NCBI GenBank assembly: GCA_949318235.1
Contig: OX439131.1
Span: 40,204,014 to 40,268,013, forward strand
DNA: 64,000 nt
From: Ecdyonurus torrentis
Lineage: Eukaryota; Arthropoda; Insecta; Ephemeroptera; Heptageniidae
Direction of reading: 5' to 3'
Under the pieces are notes generated by a model. The model was not told where the DNA came from, did not search any database, and was given only the letters and a program-made list of their open reading frames with translations. Made by a program: the position numbers and the translations under genes. This document shows positions 12,000-26,057 of this stretch, piece after piece; within the stretch, counting starts at the first letter, position 1; each line of letters starts with the position of its first letter.

Positions 12000-14900
12000 G
12001 AATCAAATTTATTTACCTTTCCACCCTAACTTGCACACTCTATTAACCTTGATGGTCACCATTACAGGTACAGACTGCTTCATACCACAATCATAAGCCA
12101 CGACGGTGAGAATGTGATTATGACTACGCTCATAGTCAAGGGCTTCAGTATTGCGAATTACACCTAAAAAAAATTTCATAACAAATTATTAAAATTCTAG
12201 TTTAATTAGAACTAAAAAGACAATGTTCATCTCAAAATTTTATTATTTGTACAGTATGCGACAAATATAAACAAACCTTCATTGTCAATGGTGAATGGCT
12301 GATCATTAGTGAGGATCTCATACTTGCACACATCTCCAAATTTGGGTGTACAATCTCTGTCCGAGGCTTCTACTCTCACGACTTCCTCATACAGTCTTCC
12401 CTCATCAACCTGGCGCACATAGCTTGGTTCCAGGAAGGCGGGGGCATACTCATTGATATCCACCACTGAGATATGCACAGTAGCACTGTAAAGAAAGTAT
12501 TATAATGAAATTGATCTAATCTGTTGACAAATCTCAACTTAAAAACAAGAACACAGACTTACTTTTCACTTTGCTCTCCAGAACAACTGACTGCAGCAAT
12601 ATCAAAACGATAATTTTTACGTTTTTCACAATTTAATGATTTTCTTGCTCGCAGTTCTGCTTCACCCTTTTCTTGATCTTTTAGAATAATCTGAAAGTTA
12701 AATTTTAGGATGTTTTAATATAATACAGAAATAACTCAAGATACAAGGTAATGTAAAAATAATTGTATAGATGGTTGTGGTACCTCAAAGGGAGCTTCTC
12801 CGTGGTGTTTATTAACAATCCTAAAGTTGCAGATTGGAGCACCAATACCGCGGATCCTAGGAGTCACCTCAACCAAGGTTTCATTTTCTTTCACCAAACC
12901 ATGGTATCCACCCTCCAGGCTTAGCAGGTCAAGACGTGGAACTAAGAATAAACAAACAAAATCATGTTTTAAAACATTGAGACTTTCACTTTCATTAGAG
13001 TATTATTTTAGACTGCATGGAAACAGCTGTGCGTCATTGATGCAAAATTATGTAAGAATATATTTTCTCCTTTTAAGTATCATTACAATTATTATCATGT
13101 ACTGAATGTTATAGGTATATTTTATGTATTTTATTTCTCTATACAATAAACAGCATCGTTTTAATGAAATCTACAATATCAACTAAGTCTGCCACTTAAA
13201 AAAAAAAAAAAATAAAAAAAAAAAAAAAATAGCTGCAATATTTTTTATGTTAACTTGAATTTTTATACACTACAGTCAACTGGACTTTGAACACCCATTT
13301 ATCTCTACTTTGGGCACCCATCTCAAAATTTTGAAACATGTCATAAGATCAAAAACAAATTTGAATAGTAAGATTTTTCAAATTTCTAACACGAGGCCCC
13401 AAGACAGAGATAATTGGGTGTTCAAGGTCACCCCAGTTGTCTGTACCTTCATTGAGATTTGAGGATTGGGAGCAGGGAAAAAGTATTTTAAAAAGGAGGA
13501 AAATTATGGATTACTGTATGTAGCTACTCTACAACTATGTACACTATCTTACATACATACTGTATGTATTTTCGTCCAGTTCACTTTATTGAGGAACACT
13601 TGCTGATGTATGCATACATATGTACCGCAACCTTCAGAATAAGTTACAAAGCATTGGATACAGTACATTATTGAATAATCGTAAATGTAGCAACATAGCC
13701 ACAAAGATAACATAACACACATCAAGGTAGAGAATGGGTGTGGTGGGTAGCAAAAAATATACTGAAATGTTGCCTTTTACTTCCTTTGTTTGTAACTTAT
13801 TCTGAAGCGCTTGTTGCAGTACAGTACATATTATCTTAGCTGTGGTGCTCAATATGCCTAGTGCATATGTACCGGTACCTATGATACATATATACACAAC
13901 ATATCTTTTGCTGATGTATTATAATAATACAATACCTATACATTTATATGTACTATAATACAGTACAGTACTACAGTACTATATTATGTATCATAATTAT
14001 GATTGGGAACCAATTACGGCGGAATTCTAAAGTAAATTTTAACAATTTTAAAACTTGAAAATTTAAAAATTACCGTACCGTATGTTAAAAAATGTTTATA
14101 CCTTGTCAAAACTAATCCAGTATTATTTTTTAATTTTATTTTGGGAGAAAATTGCGTTCTGGTGTACCATACCTACACACCACGGCAGTGGTGACTGTAT
14201 CATCTGTATATGTACTGTACTAAATGTGTATGTATATGTACATGCAACGTACATAATATATAATTAAGTGATTATGTATTATTGTATTCATTGTATATTA
14301 CACACCCAGTCCTCTGTGATTTGAAAGATTTTTTTTTTTTGTTGCAAATAATCAAAATAAAATTGGAGAGTACCCCCTACCTCTATACAAAACAAATGGC
14401 ACAAAAATAATAAGTGCATAACTTATATTGCTTTCATTGCTTTTGTTACTGCATACACATTATGTTACGCAATATATGCATACGCTAAGCAATTTAGGTT
14501 GTGGAAAAAATGTATGTATGTGTATGTGGTTAAAAGAAAATATCATTGGTCAAAATATGTCGTATTATTTAAGTTATTGGGATTTTATATGTAAATAAAT
14601 ACATTTAATATTACATATTAAACATTTCAAACGTTAATCTTCATTTAAAAAATAATAATACCTAATTATTTCAAAGAACCTGTGCATGCAAATTGAATAC
14701 TAAATAAGGTAAAAATCTAGAAGAGCGAAAGATTATCATCACATCATTGTTTATCTGCAAGCTTTCTCGCCGTCATGAAATGCCTCATAATTAATTTTAA
14801 TAAAATTTATATGAAATACAAATATATTTCCAAAAAATTATTGTTAACAATTATAATAAGATATAAGTAATATGATTTTTATTAAAGGACTAATTTTAAA

Positions 14901-15251
14901 AACCAATATAACCAAAAAAAAGTGAAATTTACAAATATAGGTGCGATGACTACGATGTGACGTTTAGAAATCAATCGGTAAACCGAGTATATGGAATCAG
15001 CCCTGACGCATGAAATGGCTGCCTGACCGAGTTTTCAGGAAATACCTGAACATGCTCTTTTAATGAAACTCCGTTCAAGTGTCATTTATAAAAATTGCGT
15101 AAATGACATGCAGCTGAAGTTTTAATTGAGTTTATATTGCGTTTATTTTGATATAAGTAAAGAAAACAAGCTCACCTCCATCGGCTGGAGTTGTGCTCAA
15201 AGAGGCGACAGCACACCCCAAACAAATAACCACAAAATATGCCTTCAACAT
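8549..15251 (-). CDS. Clstn (calsyntenin): Calsyntenin (cadherin/LamG type I membrane protein)
   Basis: Calsyntenins are postsynaptic and vesicular type I membrane proteins that dock cargo to kinesin-1 light chain. Seventeen coding exons join in frame to 978 residues (human CLSTN1 is about 980): 15251-15176, 12941-12784, 12690-12563, 12485-12277, 12163-12017, 11927-11736, 11668-11405, 11320-11193, 10922-10745, 10542-10369, 10293-10161, 10087-9885, 9811-9624, 9527-9411, 9336-9099, 9029-8857, 8779-8549. In order: signal peptide (about 1-20), two cadherin repeats (about 28-245, linker DINEYAPAF near 130), LamG domain (about 325-505), disordered stalk, one membrane helix (about 848-870) and a cytoplasmic tail. 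The tail carries both kinesin-light-chain motifs: MAWDDSALT at 887 and the C-terminal LEWDNSTLSI, with an acidic Asp/Glu run between them. The start is chosen because it opens the signal peptide. The intron after 11736 is GC-AG. The TAG stop abuts a splice donor. Confidence 0.97.
11669..11735 (-). other. GC-AG intron in calsyntenin
   Basis: The exon ends TTTGTG and the intron starts GCAAGT, the usual strong form of the rare GC donor; it ends CTGCAG. At 67 nt it is one of the shortest introns of the gene. Only this junction keeps the frame and restores the conserved KLCG...VDLLP segment at the start of the LamG region, so the non-canonical donor is required by the protein. Confidence 0.85.
13273..13443. 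mobile_element. MITE with TA target site (Tc1/mariner-like), 171 bp
   Basis: The inverted ends CAGTCAACTGG and CCAGTTGTCTG are flanked on both sides by TA. The inverted similarity continues inward through GAACACCCA and TATCTCT. It lies in calsyntenin intron 1 and has no coding capacity. The TA target and CAGT terminus fit a Tc1/mariner-derived MITE; the superfamily is inferred. Confidence 0.7.
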
Positions 15252-15700
15252 TGTGTCTGTGGCAGGATTCACTTATATTTCACTTCTACAGACTAGAAAT
15301 CTCAATTATTTAACACAAATTTTAAAGCAGTATCACCATTTCAAGAAAAAACTGCAAATTTTCCCAGGAAAAATTCACATCCACAGAAAATCTATGGTTG
15401 ACTAATCGTGTTGTTTCGGCTAAACCCGGAACTTTTCGTTTTTCTGTACACCTGCGCAGTCACGTGACCTTGAAACTTTTTTTTTTTTTTTTTTTTTAAA
15501 TTACCTTTTCGAAGCTACCATTTTTTATCTCTTGCTGGGCTGCTTGCGGGCTTCTGCGATGATCATTTTTTCATACAATAATTACTTCTCATCTAAAAGA
15601 GAAATGGCAAAAGAAGGAAAAGCAACCGGCTAACAAATAGTAGCAGAGTATCCGAATTAAATTGATTCTACAAAAAAATAATGACAGTGCGCGCTTCTCT
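15252..15700 (-). promoter_or_regulatory. Calsyntenin 5' flank with GTCACGTGAC E-box
   Basis: This stretch is upstream of the calsyntenin start codon. A perfect 10-bp palindrome GTCACGTGAC (15459-15468) lies about 210 bp upstream of the ATG. It matches the E-box core CACGTG and the CLEAR-type consensus bound by MiT/TFE and USF factors in animals. A poly-T run follows at about 15478-15497. The transcription start was not identified, so the promoter role is inferred from position. Confidence 0.4.
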
Positions 15701-17431
15701 TTTCTCGTACCCCCATACCCCCATATGGACCAAAAAATTGATTAAAAAAAATATAGTAATATAATTTCTAGATTTGCTTGTACTTTTTTTGTGTTTCTGT
15801 CTATAATTAATATAATTATAATATATTTTTTAAGTTTTTTTTTCTTTCAAGAATGTGAATTATAGGTATGATTTTAGATTTTACATAATATACCAAAATA
15901 TTTTGCATAAAAATTTACATAGCATATATAGTGACGAGATATTGTCTTGTTACAATAGCTAATATAATATATGGGCTAAATTTTGTTACAAAAAAAAAAT
16001 AATAATAATAAAAATATATATAAATTGAAAACACCTAAGGCTATGAGCTATGAGACAATGAATTTTCTTTTTAATAATATTTTTTATATTTTATCATCAA
16101 TTTAAAACATAGTATCTGATGCATCGGATTATTCCAATATACAGGTATATTAGTATAGGGCTTGAAATACAAAGGACTGCTATCTATTTTATGTTCCCCA
16201 GAAGAGATACAGCAGATAGGCCTATGTGGTGCAGCATGCAGCTATAACATACTGATCTAGAGAAAAAAAAAATTGAGACACACGCAGTTTATATTTTTTA
16301 CTAGATTTATAAGTGCAATATTTTAGGTACAGAGGTGATCTAGAATGGTGGTCTGAATGAAATACTGAAATTCAAGGTTGAACATTTTTATTGAGTATTT
16401 ATGATATATAAAAACAAAGTCATATCTAATTCTAATTACACAAAAGCAAGTTGCTATATAACTACATTTTTTTTTGTAACTAATCATACACATATAACAC
16501 TTAAAAATCAATATATATTAGGTTTATCTATATAAATAGTTATAACAACAATTAACCTAAAAGGAGAAAATTAATAACACATCAAATCAGCGTATTTATA
16601 TGCAAAACAGTAATGATAATAACAAACTTGTATATATTATCCAATATATATAACCAATTATATTAGGTACGTAGCTCACATTTTTAACAAACTAAATTAA
16701 TTTTTATAGATATCCAATATGATACAACAATTTGGAATACATATAGCACAAATTGTATAGGTTGATTTAACAGAGAGAATAATATATCATTTTTTTTTTA
16801 TAAATAACTAATTGTTTTTATTTATATATTAACAAAAAAGCTTTTAAATAAAAGCTATATTTTACATTTATGAATTAATTGCACTCTCCCCTTTTTATTA
16901 TTTTCAGTCAAGAAATTATAATGATATGAGCACTGAGATATATATAAGAGCAAATTATGCCTACTGTATTATACACCAGCATTTATTGCAGTCTATGGGA
17001 AACGTATTTTGTATTATCAATTGGTATACATATATTATATTATTTCTAAAATGCTGCAGAAATAATACTTAAAATATTAAACATTATAGAGCATGAAATA
17101 TAAAAATTAGTAAAATGCAACGACAGTAATAATAAAAATTTGCTCTCTTTCTGTATGACATTAACAGAAATTAGAGAATTAATTAAGTTTTGCCTGTCAA
17201 AGTAAGCTTTCAATTATGATCTAAAAGGCATATAAATATATGACAGGTTTACAGGAAAAGCTTTTTTAACAGAAAAATATAAATGCTACATAAATAATAA
17301 ATACAGTTTAAATTCATTATTAAACAAATAAATCATTGCAAAATTCTTTTTTCACAATATTAACAAAACAATTTAGAATATGCCTACACACAAAAGGAGT
17401 TTTATGTGATTTTAGTACATTTTTGATCTTG

Positions 17432-17639
17432 AATGGAGGTTATCGGTTTAAAAAAATGCTTAAAAATGACTATGGCTTAAAACACGTAAAAGTATGTCTA
17501 ATATTTCTCATTTAAATTTCTCCAAAATTAGTGGAGTAGTTTTCTCAAAAATCGCAAAAAACGTGTTTTCCCCCATAAGCGTAATGTTAAATTAGGGGAC
17601 CCTTAGCTTTCCCCGCGCGCTAAACCGATAACCTCCATT
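17432..17639. mobile_element. Small terminal-inverted-repeat element, about 208 bp
   Basis: A 19-bp perfect inverted repeat, AATGGAGGTTATCGGTTTA, bounds this segment. The interior is not strongly palindromic and has no open frame. No clear target duplication is visible, so the superfamily is not assigned. Confidence 0.6.
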
Positions 17640-19006
17640 GTGAAGACAAAACTCTATATCAGGGAAAGGAATAAAATAATAATAATTAATAGTAAAGCAC
17701 AGAAGCTAAATTTTCTTATAAAAAGTCAACTTAAAAACAATAATAAAGTCTACACAGAAAATGTGTTTTCATGTATGATATTAATATTAATAATTACATC
17801 AATATATAATATCATAATTACTTATAATTATATAATCATAGATTCATAATTTTGTCATAATTATTTTTCATAACTTTTTTTTTTTTTAAATATTTGCGAC
17901 TTGTGACTCATTAAAAAAATGTAGGCATCATTAACATACATGCTCTATTATATAATTATGCGCAATCTACTGAAAAATTTAATAAGTATAATTGAATTGA
18001 GTATCACAAAAACTCATTTTCATAATTTAAAACCTACATAGGTATTTTTTTTATCATTTCTTTTTATATTTAACATTTATAACAATCAATATTAATTAAT
18101 ATAATCAATAATTATTTCTATTGGAAAACATTCATGTTTAAATTTTTTTTTTTTTATATGTATTTCTAAACTAGACAATAGTATTTTTTAACAAGAGTGT
18201 ATGATTGATTGTTCATGTTCTATTATATATTTTATATATATAATTTTTTTTCCGCATCTTTATAGGTTATAGTAAAAGTCTAGCTTTACTAGGGCACATA
18301 TACAAATTTAATATTTTACTATTATGTTTTTATATGGTTTGAAATTATATAATCACAAAAAAACAGAAGGATTTATTTTTTCATGATTATATTATATGTT
18401 TTATAGTGTGAAATAGGTAAAAATTATCACAACACGATACTTGAAAAAGCCCACACAACTGTATAATATAGTTCCTAATAAAACTCCTTTTTATTTTATT
18501 TTTTTCTTATTCTTTATCATACTTTTTACCTTTTTATTTTATTTTTTTTCATATATATTAATATATTGCCCTATATGACAACAATAACAATTTAATTGAG
18601 CATTATGTACTCAACACTGAAATAAGCTCATATATTATATTTTATGTGAAACATGCCCAGTTTACTATAGGCTATATATTATAGTAGGTATTGTTTTAAA
18701 TTATAAATTATGTAAGCATTTTTCTAAATATGACTTACTGAAAGATAGGCAATATGACATTTATGTGTTGGGGACAAAAAATTTAAGAAGTATTATACTT
18801 ACATACATGGGGTAGTTCACATTTTTTACACATACTATAATAATATAGGCCTAAATATTTTTCAATTAACAAATAATTTATAATTATGTTTTTATAGGAA
18901 TAAATGGTATGTTATAAAATTGGTATTTAAGCCTTATGGGTTAACAAATTACTTGATAAATATATCTATAGATAATTAAAAGTTGAAATTGAACAGAAAG
19001 AAGAAG

Positions 19007-19194
19007 CAGGGTCAGACTGACATTCAAAGGGGCTCGTCCGCTAAAGGGGTGTAACAACCTCTATTCTAGGGGCCTCCCTAGACTCCCTACACACCCCTCA
19101 AACTTTTTAATTTGGATTAGGAGCCCAAGTAGCCTCCAAACAGGAGGACCTTGTCGGCTATCGCGAACTAGCTCTTATGGCCAGTCCAAGCCTG
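19007..19194. mobile_element. hAT-like nonautonomous element, 188 bp
   Basis: It starts CAGGGTCAGACTG and ends with the inverted form CAGTCCAAGCCTG. The 8-bp flanks are AGAAGAAG (left) and AGAAGGAA (right), 6 of 8 identical, suggesting an aged 8-bp target duplication. The CAGGG terminus fits the hAT consensus. A related copy is at about 60597-60783. Confidence 0.6.
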
Positions 19195-19626
19195 AGAAGG
19201 AAAAAAAAATGTCCTAAACAATATTTCTGCATGTTGATACAATTTAAATATAGAAAACGTCCTATTAACATATTATAATTACCCCTTAAGTTACAACTAG
19301 TTAACCTCTTTGTTAAGTTTTTAGAGGGGTTAGTCCAATAATATCAATGAAATATATGATTGTGAAATGATGAATTACAGAGATTGAAGGAAAAAGCAAT
19401 TCTGCATGAAAGTTGAAATGACATTATACCTTTAAGTTCTAAAACTAATTATTTAAGATTGTTAATTGAATCCATTTTTTTTAATATACATTTTTTTTTA
19501 TCAATATTTTAACCTCCTTCGATATACAAGGGAATTATAAATTTTGGCAGTGTTCATTTATATTTTACAATTTAATGATTAAAAATTATTAAATTAGAAT
19601 TTAAAACCATTTTGGTTTTGCTATAT

Positions 19627-19893
19627 TATCAAAGGAAAGAAAAGAGAGACAACAAGTGCCTGACCACAAGTAAATCGTTAGCTAGGTGAAGATCTTGATT
19701 GCATACAATATACAATGTTCAAGTTGTTTTGACCCTCTTCTTTGGTGGCTTAAGAGTTGTACACTGCATGACCTTGAAAAATCTTAATCAATGTAAATAT
19801 TTGTGTTAACTGTGCCATCAAGATCTTCACCTAGATATGGACTTCATCTTGTTAAAGCGATTGTTGGTTTTCCTATTCTTTCCTTTGAAAATA
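19627..19893. mobile_element. Imperfect inverted-repeat element, about 267 bp
   Basis: The left end TCAAAGGAAAGAA is matched by TTCTTTCCTTTGA at the right. Internal arms also pair: CTAGGTGAAGATCTTGAT against ATCAAGATCTTCACCTAG. There is no coding capacity. It looks like an old palindromic MITE; the exact ends and target site are uncertain. Confidence 0.55.
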
Positions 19894-22548
19894 AGTTTTA
19901 AAATTCAATGGTGAGAATTTAATTTTTTTTTTAACCAATATATTGTTACATGATGTATTATCCAAGTGGCTATTATGATTGAATAACATACAAATCATTC
20001 TATGTTTATGAATTATCTACTACAGAAAATTGTATTGACCATCTCAAACTTCTCAAAGGAACTCATGATTTTTTTTCCCCTAGTGATTGTTCCTTTATGC
20101 TTAACCATTATAACAAACATTTTATTTAAACATTAATTGTATTGCATACATTCTTGACAATTTTAGGGCAACAATTAAAGGTTATTATTAATAATAATAA
20201 AAACATGGAAAGAGGAAGCTAAAATTATACATACAATCTTTAAAAATTTGTTGTTATCATTTTATCACTTGATTGTGGTTTCATTTTATGTCAAGTCAAG
20301 CTTTGGCAGTTAATGGTATTACACATATTACATTTCAGGGATAGTATAGGGATAGGGTAAACTTGCTTTTTCATTTTATACATATAATTATTTTTCTTAC
20401 TAATCTCATTTACTACACTAGACATAAATCTACATATACAAAGGTGATTGGGAGGTAGCAGGGTTGTAATAATTACAACTTATACATAAGTATATTTATG
20501 ATTCTACTTATATTGACCATCATTTTCTATCTTATAAAAAGGTGTTTTTTTTTTTACCTCTCTCTAAGTTATAGATTTATAACATAAAATAGTTGTGTTT
20601 GAAAGTAATAAATTAAAACAAACAAACAGCATTCTACTAGGTTACTATAGTTTTTAAGAGATGAAAACTCAATGACGCCATGGCAAGAAATACACAGCTT
20701 CTTGGGGTTGCTGGTACATCCTTAATACAGCAGGTATACCATGATGTCACAAAACTAAAGAATAAACAGGCAAGCTTCAGTGCTTATATTTTAGGTAAAA
20801 TTGTACACAACATTTCTTATGATGTTTATAGTTTGATTTTTATCAAAAAATTGTGAAATCTAACAGATCTAATAGATCTAACAGAATAAAGATTTTAAAT
20901 ATTAAAGCCATAGACCACAGAAAACAACATGTGCTTTTTAATGAATAAACAAGAAATGGGACCTTCAAAACTGATGACATTTTTTTCACCAGAATGATAA
21001 TGTAGCCCCATGAGAGAAAGTGAAAATACTGTATAGAATATGCAATTTACGTAACTATTCATGTTTATGATGTCAGAAACATCCAAAAATTAGTATGAAA
21101 ATGTTGTGCGGGTTGCATAAATCGAAATTTCTGATCACTACTGCGGAGCTACAGTTGGGTTTTGAGACAAACAAAAGTTATTTATGTAAGTCCCATCAAG
21201 TGTTTTGTGATATAAATGCTTATGTTTTTCTCTAGTCTATTCCTTTAATACATATAGTACCTAAAATATAACACTTTGCCACTAATACTGTGTTTATGAA
21301 TCATATAAACTGAATTGATTAAAGGATTGATATATAACTAAATGACAGACCATAGACTATAAAATTTGCAAATTAGAAAAATAAATTGGGTATTGTTACT
21401 ACAAATAATAAGGGGGAAAAATTAATGACAATACTCGAAGCTTATAATACGTCTGTATAAATATCTACAGATAGTGTACGTATATTTTAAAAAGTTATTT
21501 ATGCAGTTTACAGATATTGCACAAACCCTTTAGAAAAAGATTTCAAGTTTAAGAAAATGTAAATTATGTATGTAATATGTTATCATTTAAAATACTAAAC
21601 TCAAACATATACATACATTTAAAACAATAGAATATTAATTAAATATCTATTAAATATTTTGATTATTTTTCCCCATCTAATATGAAAGGTTATTATTTTA
21701 TGTATTTTTTTCTCCTTTTTAATATTATTATTTACTTATTATTTATACCTACAAGCCCCTTTTTTTTTTTTAGTGAATTACATTAATTGTTTTATTATTT
21801 GTATATTCTATATTTAGGTTTACTACACTTAATCTATCCTATATTTTATAGAGCACCGCGATCATCTAGATCAAAAGATGATTAGGTGAAAAATGGTGTT
21901 TGATTTCCATCAGTATACATTACAAAATTGTGAAGTATATATTTCTTTCTTTTTTTTCCTTTAACAGAATTTGTTTTAATCAGCTTTACATCATTTCCAT
22001 ACTTTTTATAATTGTTTAATATTGCATGTTTATTATTATTTAAATTTTAAAAGTTTTTTTTTTCTATTGAGATATTTGAGCTGTTTTATATATTCCTTTA
22101 AAAAAAATCTTAGGGAAAAAGAATTAAATAGCCAATGGAGATTGAATATAAAACATAATAATAATACATAAATTTGAATAAACATAATAATGAATGATGT
22201 TATTGCTTCATCTATTGGTTGACATTTAAATATTCTTTGACATTTTCTTAATTAAAATATTCATTGATATAGATGTACTCACTTTTTGTTTCTGTTATTA
22301 TTATTATTTTTTGTGCCAGATATAGTTATTGCTGGCATTAAATTATTATGCCAGAAAGGAGAGAGAAAGAGGGGGGGGGGGGGTCATTTTTTTTATATAA
22401 CATAGATTGAAATAAAAAATTAAAATACTTTTTTTGTTAACTCTCCATTGGAAAAAGCTATTCTGTTATATCTTTTAGTAAAACAATTATGAAATTGTTA
22501 TTGGATTATTCATCAGATCTACTTGGTGTAATCAATTTGATCAAGAAT

Positions 22549-25500
22549 TTAACTAGAAGTACCTGGTTTTGGTTTTCTTTGCAATGTTCTTGTTTCTTGA
22601 ACTGCAGCTACTAATGTTCTTACTGCCTCCTCATGTCCTTCAAAGCTATCAGCTTTCTTTAATGTACTTGGTTTTAAATCAAATCCTCCCTGAAAGTCAT
22701 TAGGATCTTGTATATAACGATGACTATCTCCCGAGGCTGCACTGGCTGCTCTCTCAGCTCTTTCTGCTCGCTCTGCTGCTAAAGCTGCGGCAGCTGCTGC
22801 CATGGCCAAAGCGACAGTACCTGCTCCCCTCTTGGGGGGAAATGTCTCCCAGGAATGTTGCTTTTGCATGCGCCTCTCTGCACTCTCACTTCGACTTCCT
22901 CCTCTATGAATCTTACCTCCTGCTGATGCTGACCTAGGTGGTTCAGCCAACTCAACAGTAGATGAACGTCTACTGTTAACTGATACTGAGCTTAGGCTGA
23001 GACTTTCACAAGAACTTTGCTTCTTCATTGATTCTCTACTCCACCCAGGAGGAATAGAATGTCTGGGAGATGCTGCAGGAGTCGAAGATGCATCTCGATG
23101 TACTAAAGCCCTGACTTCAGTTGATGATATTCTTTGATAGTCTCCATCTTCTAAGCTACCAGTACCAGAAGAAGAAGGATCTTTGGGTCGTATTATTCTA
23201 CCCACAGACCTTCCCATATCATGCAACTTTTCTTTCAGTTGTGACTCTAGTCGTTCAACATCTACACATCCAACTGATACTTCAGATGGTAGCATTGACA
23301 TATCAGGATGTGATTCACTTAATAATCTTCTAGTAGCACTTTCTGGGCCTCTATCTTGATCTTGTTGAGTACTACCAAGTACTTTGCCACTTAGACTGTG
23401 ATATAAAGTAGAAATTTTTCCACTTGAATCTTTCCCAGCTACACTTGTATAACTTGATGTTTTACCTCTTAAAACTCTGCTAATAGATTTATCTCTATCT
23501 TGTGATTTCTTAGGTCTTAATGGAGGTGGCTCTTCCTGTGTGCCAGGAGATTTCTTACCTCTATCTTCTTTTGTACGCACCTTATCTATGAGCTGCCCAA
23601 TCATACCTCGTTTCATCTCACAGCTTGGCGGTAATGCAGGAGGTCTCTCTTCTGCTGATTTTCTCTGCATCCCTCCAGACACACCCTCATCTCTAGCTGG
23701 TTGATCAATTGCTTCTCGACTTTTGTCACTTCTCAGACGAGCCCTACCAACTGGAACGTTTGGGATGCTCATGTCTTTGCCTTCTGGAAAATAAATAAAT
23801 TTATGAAATGTAGCTCCATTATCATTTTATTTTCTGATATATACTATGCTAAAATTATACCTTTAAAAAGCATGATATTTTCTTCAATAGGTGATGTTAC
23901 TTGCGATGAATGCATCCTACATTCCTTCTGACTCATTTCCAGCCTTTAAAGAAAAAATATGGTTTAAGACATAGCACTTAAAAATCTGAATTATTTAAAT
24001 ATACCTTGCATCTTGTTCCATCTGCAAAAGATTGATGTGATCCAACAAGCTCTGTAGGTGTGGCTCTAATGCAGACAAAGAATTTGCTAGTCCTGCTGCA
24101 GATGCACTGTCTGGGGTAGCTCCTTGTGAACCAGTATGAGAGTGAGAACCCTCTGATGATGGAGCAGGAGTAAGACGTTCTGCGGCAGCAGCAGAGCTCA
24201 TGGCTCGTACATAAGGCTCCAATTGGCGAGCTACCATACTCAAGTGCCTTACTTCAGAACGTAGAGACAAAATATCCTGCATCTGACAAGATGATGATGT
24301 ATATTATCAGTTAAAACTACTACATATCTACTAAAAATAAAACAGGAAAAATTATTAATAACATCAGAAATATTTAATAAGGATGTGGTGTGATTTTCAG
24401 TTTATTAAGTATGACTTAATAGCCACTTTTTTTAATTGGCATTATTATAAGCACATACTTTGTAATTTCTTTTTCATGAAAGTGGCAAAAAATAAAAAGA
24501 AACAAAATCTACATAACATAAAAACGTAAAGTAAACAAATAAAATAATATGATAGGACATGATAAATTTAGTTTTGATCTATTCTTATTAATTTATTCCG
24601 AAACAGGGAAATGAGGTTTTGTGATGATATAAAAAATAATTACATACTGACTGGATTTCAATTTATTTTATTAGTCTACTTTATTTTTTATTTTTTTACA
24701 ACAGCATAAAAGTGAACAAACCTGTGTTTGAAAAATATCTTTTTCCACATGAATACGACAAAGTTGTTCCTCCCAAATTGAATCAAACACATTTTTGAGT
24801 CTCTCCAATTCAACTTGATGTCTCTCTAATTGCTCTTCCATATGAGAACAATCTCTTGCTATCATTTCAAGTCTTCCTTGAGCTCCAATTTGAGGATTTT
24901 GTCCAGGAGCTGGTTTATGAGAAACAACCTCACGATGTAAATTTTGTAGTTGTTCTTTCAATGCTGCCAATTGCTGACTTAGTTCTTTAACTTGTGAATC
25001 AAAACTACGACAGTGATTAGGAAAAGGACCTTCACCCTCTAATGCCTTAGCTCTAAGTGCTGAGTGTTGACGTCGAGAGGTTGGGGGATGAAAGTAAGCA
25101 CCTCCAGTCTGAGGTGGTGATGTAGCCAATGGAGGAGCTGATTGTTGAGGCTGACTTTCATACAATCTCTCAGCTGGTGTTGGTGGCTCTTGAGGTCTAG
25201 GAGCTAATTTTGAAGCACCGACCCATGGTTCTAGTGCATGAGCAAACTCAGCTCGGAAATTAGTTTTGATCTGACTAGTTTGTGAAGGTCTTACTGGTGG
25301 TCCAATCTGAGTTACAGCTGTAAGTCGTTCCATCATTGGGTAAGCAAGATCAAGAAACTCATATTTGGAAGCAGCAGTAGAAAATGTAGTACACATTAAT
25401 AAATGCATTTGTAGAATAGGTAGAACTGATGCTAATGTTACAAGCTGACTTCTAAATAAACGTTCTTTTGTTTCAAATTGCCTAAAGATAAGAAAATTTT

Positions 25501-25806
25501 TTAAGAAAACTTAATAAATGCAAATTTATAAGTAGCTGAATGTAAAAAGTACTTAATTAAGAAATAACACAAATAGATTAAGGTTCCTACCTTTGTACTT
25601 CCATTATCATATTGGCATGAGTTTTAGCAATGGCTTCTTGCATGCCTTGACAAAATGAATTAATTGTATTTTTCTCCAGATCCATGTTTTTCTTTAATTC
25701 TTCGAGCAAGGTGCGAAACAAAATCATACCCTCCCTCACCGAGCCTTGTAGTTCACACACAGACTAAGCAAAGAAATCATACTTATTAGACGCTACTAAA
25801 CCTTTG

Positions 25807-25840
<34 letters not shown>

Positions 25841-26021
25841 CAAACAATTTTAACTTTTTTAGAGCTTTAGTTTTATAGTAACGTTTCACTTAAAATATGG
25901 TATAGTAAAATTATTGATATAACACTGTAAGAAAAGGACAAGGAGAAAAAAAAATACAGCTAAAATGCAGAAAAATACAAGTAGCCTTAATGTAAGCATA
26001 GGCAATATAATAATGTAAGAT

Positions 26022-26057
<36 letters not shown>

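Larger units (their letters stand above)
15700..22548. other. AT-rich spacer between calsyntenin and RNF207
   Basis: I see no coding exon. The right part probably includes the 3'UTR of the RNF207-like gene, whose stop is at 22549. Inverted-repeat elements at 17432-17639, 19007-19194 and 19627-19893 are annotated separately. A poly-G run lies at about 22373-22383. The remainder is A/T-rich single-copy-looking sequence. Confidence 0.6.

Noticed and set aside
13550..14300. Short CAGTACAGTACTGTA-type repeats in calsyntenin intron 1
   Set aside because: They are interspersed low-complexity fragments without a definable unit or boundary.
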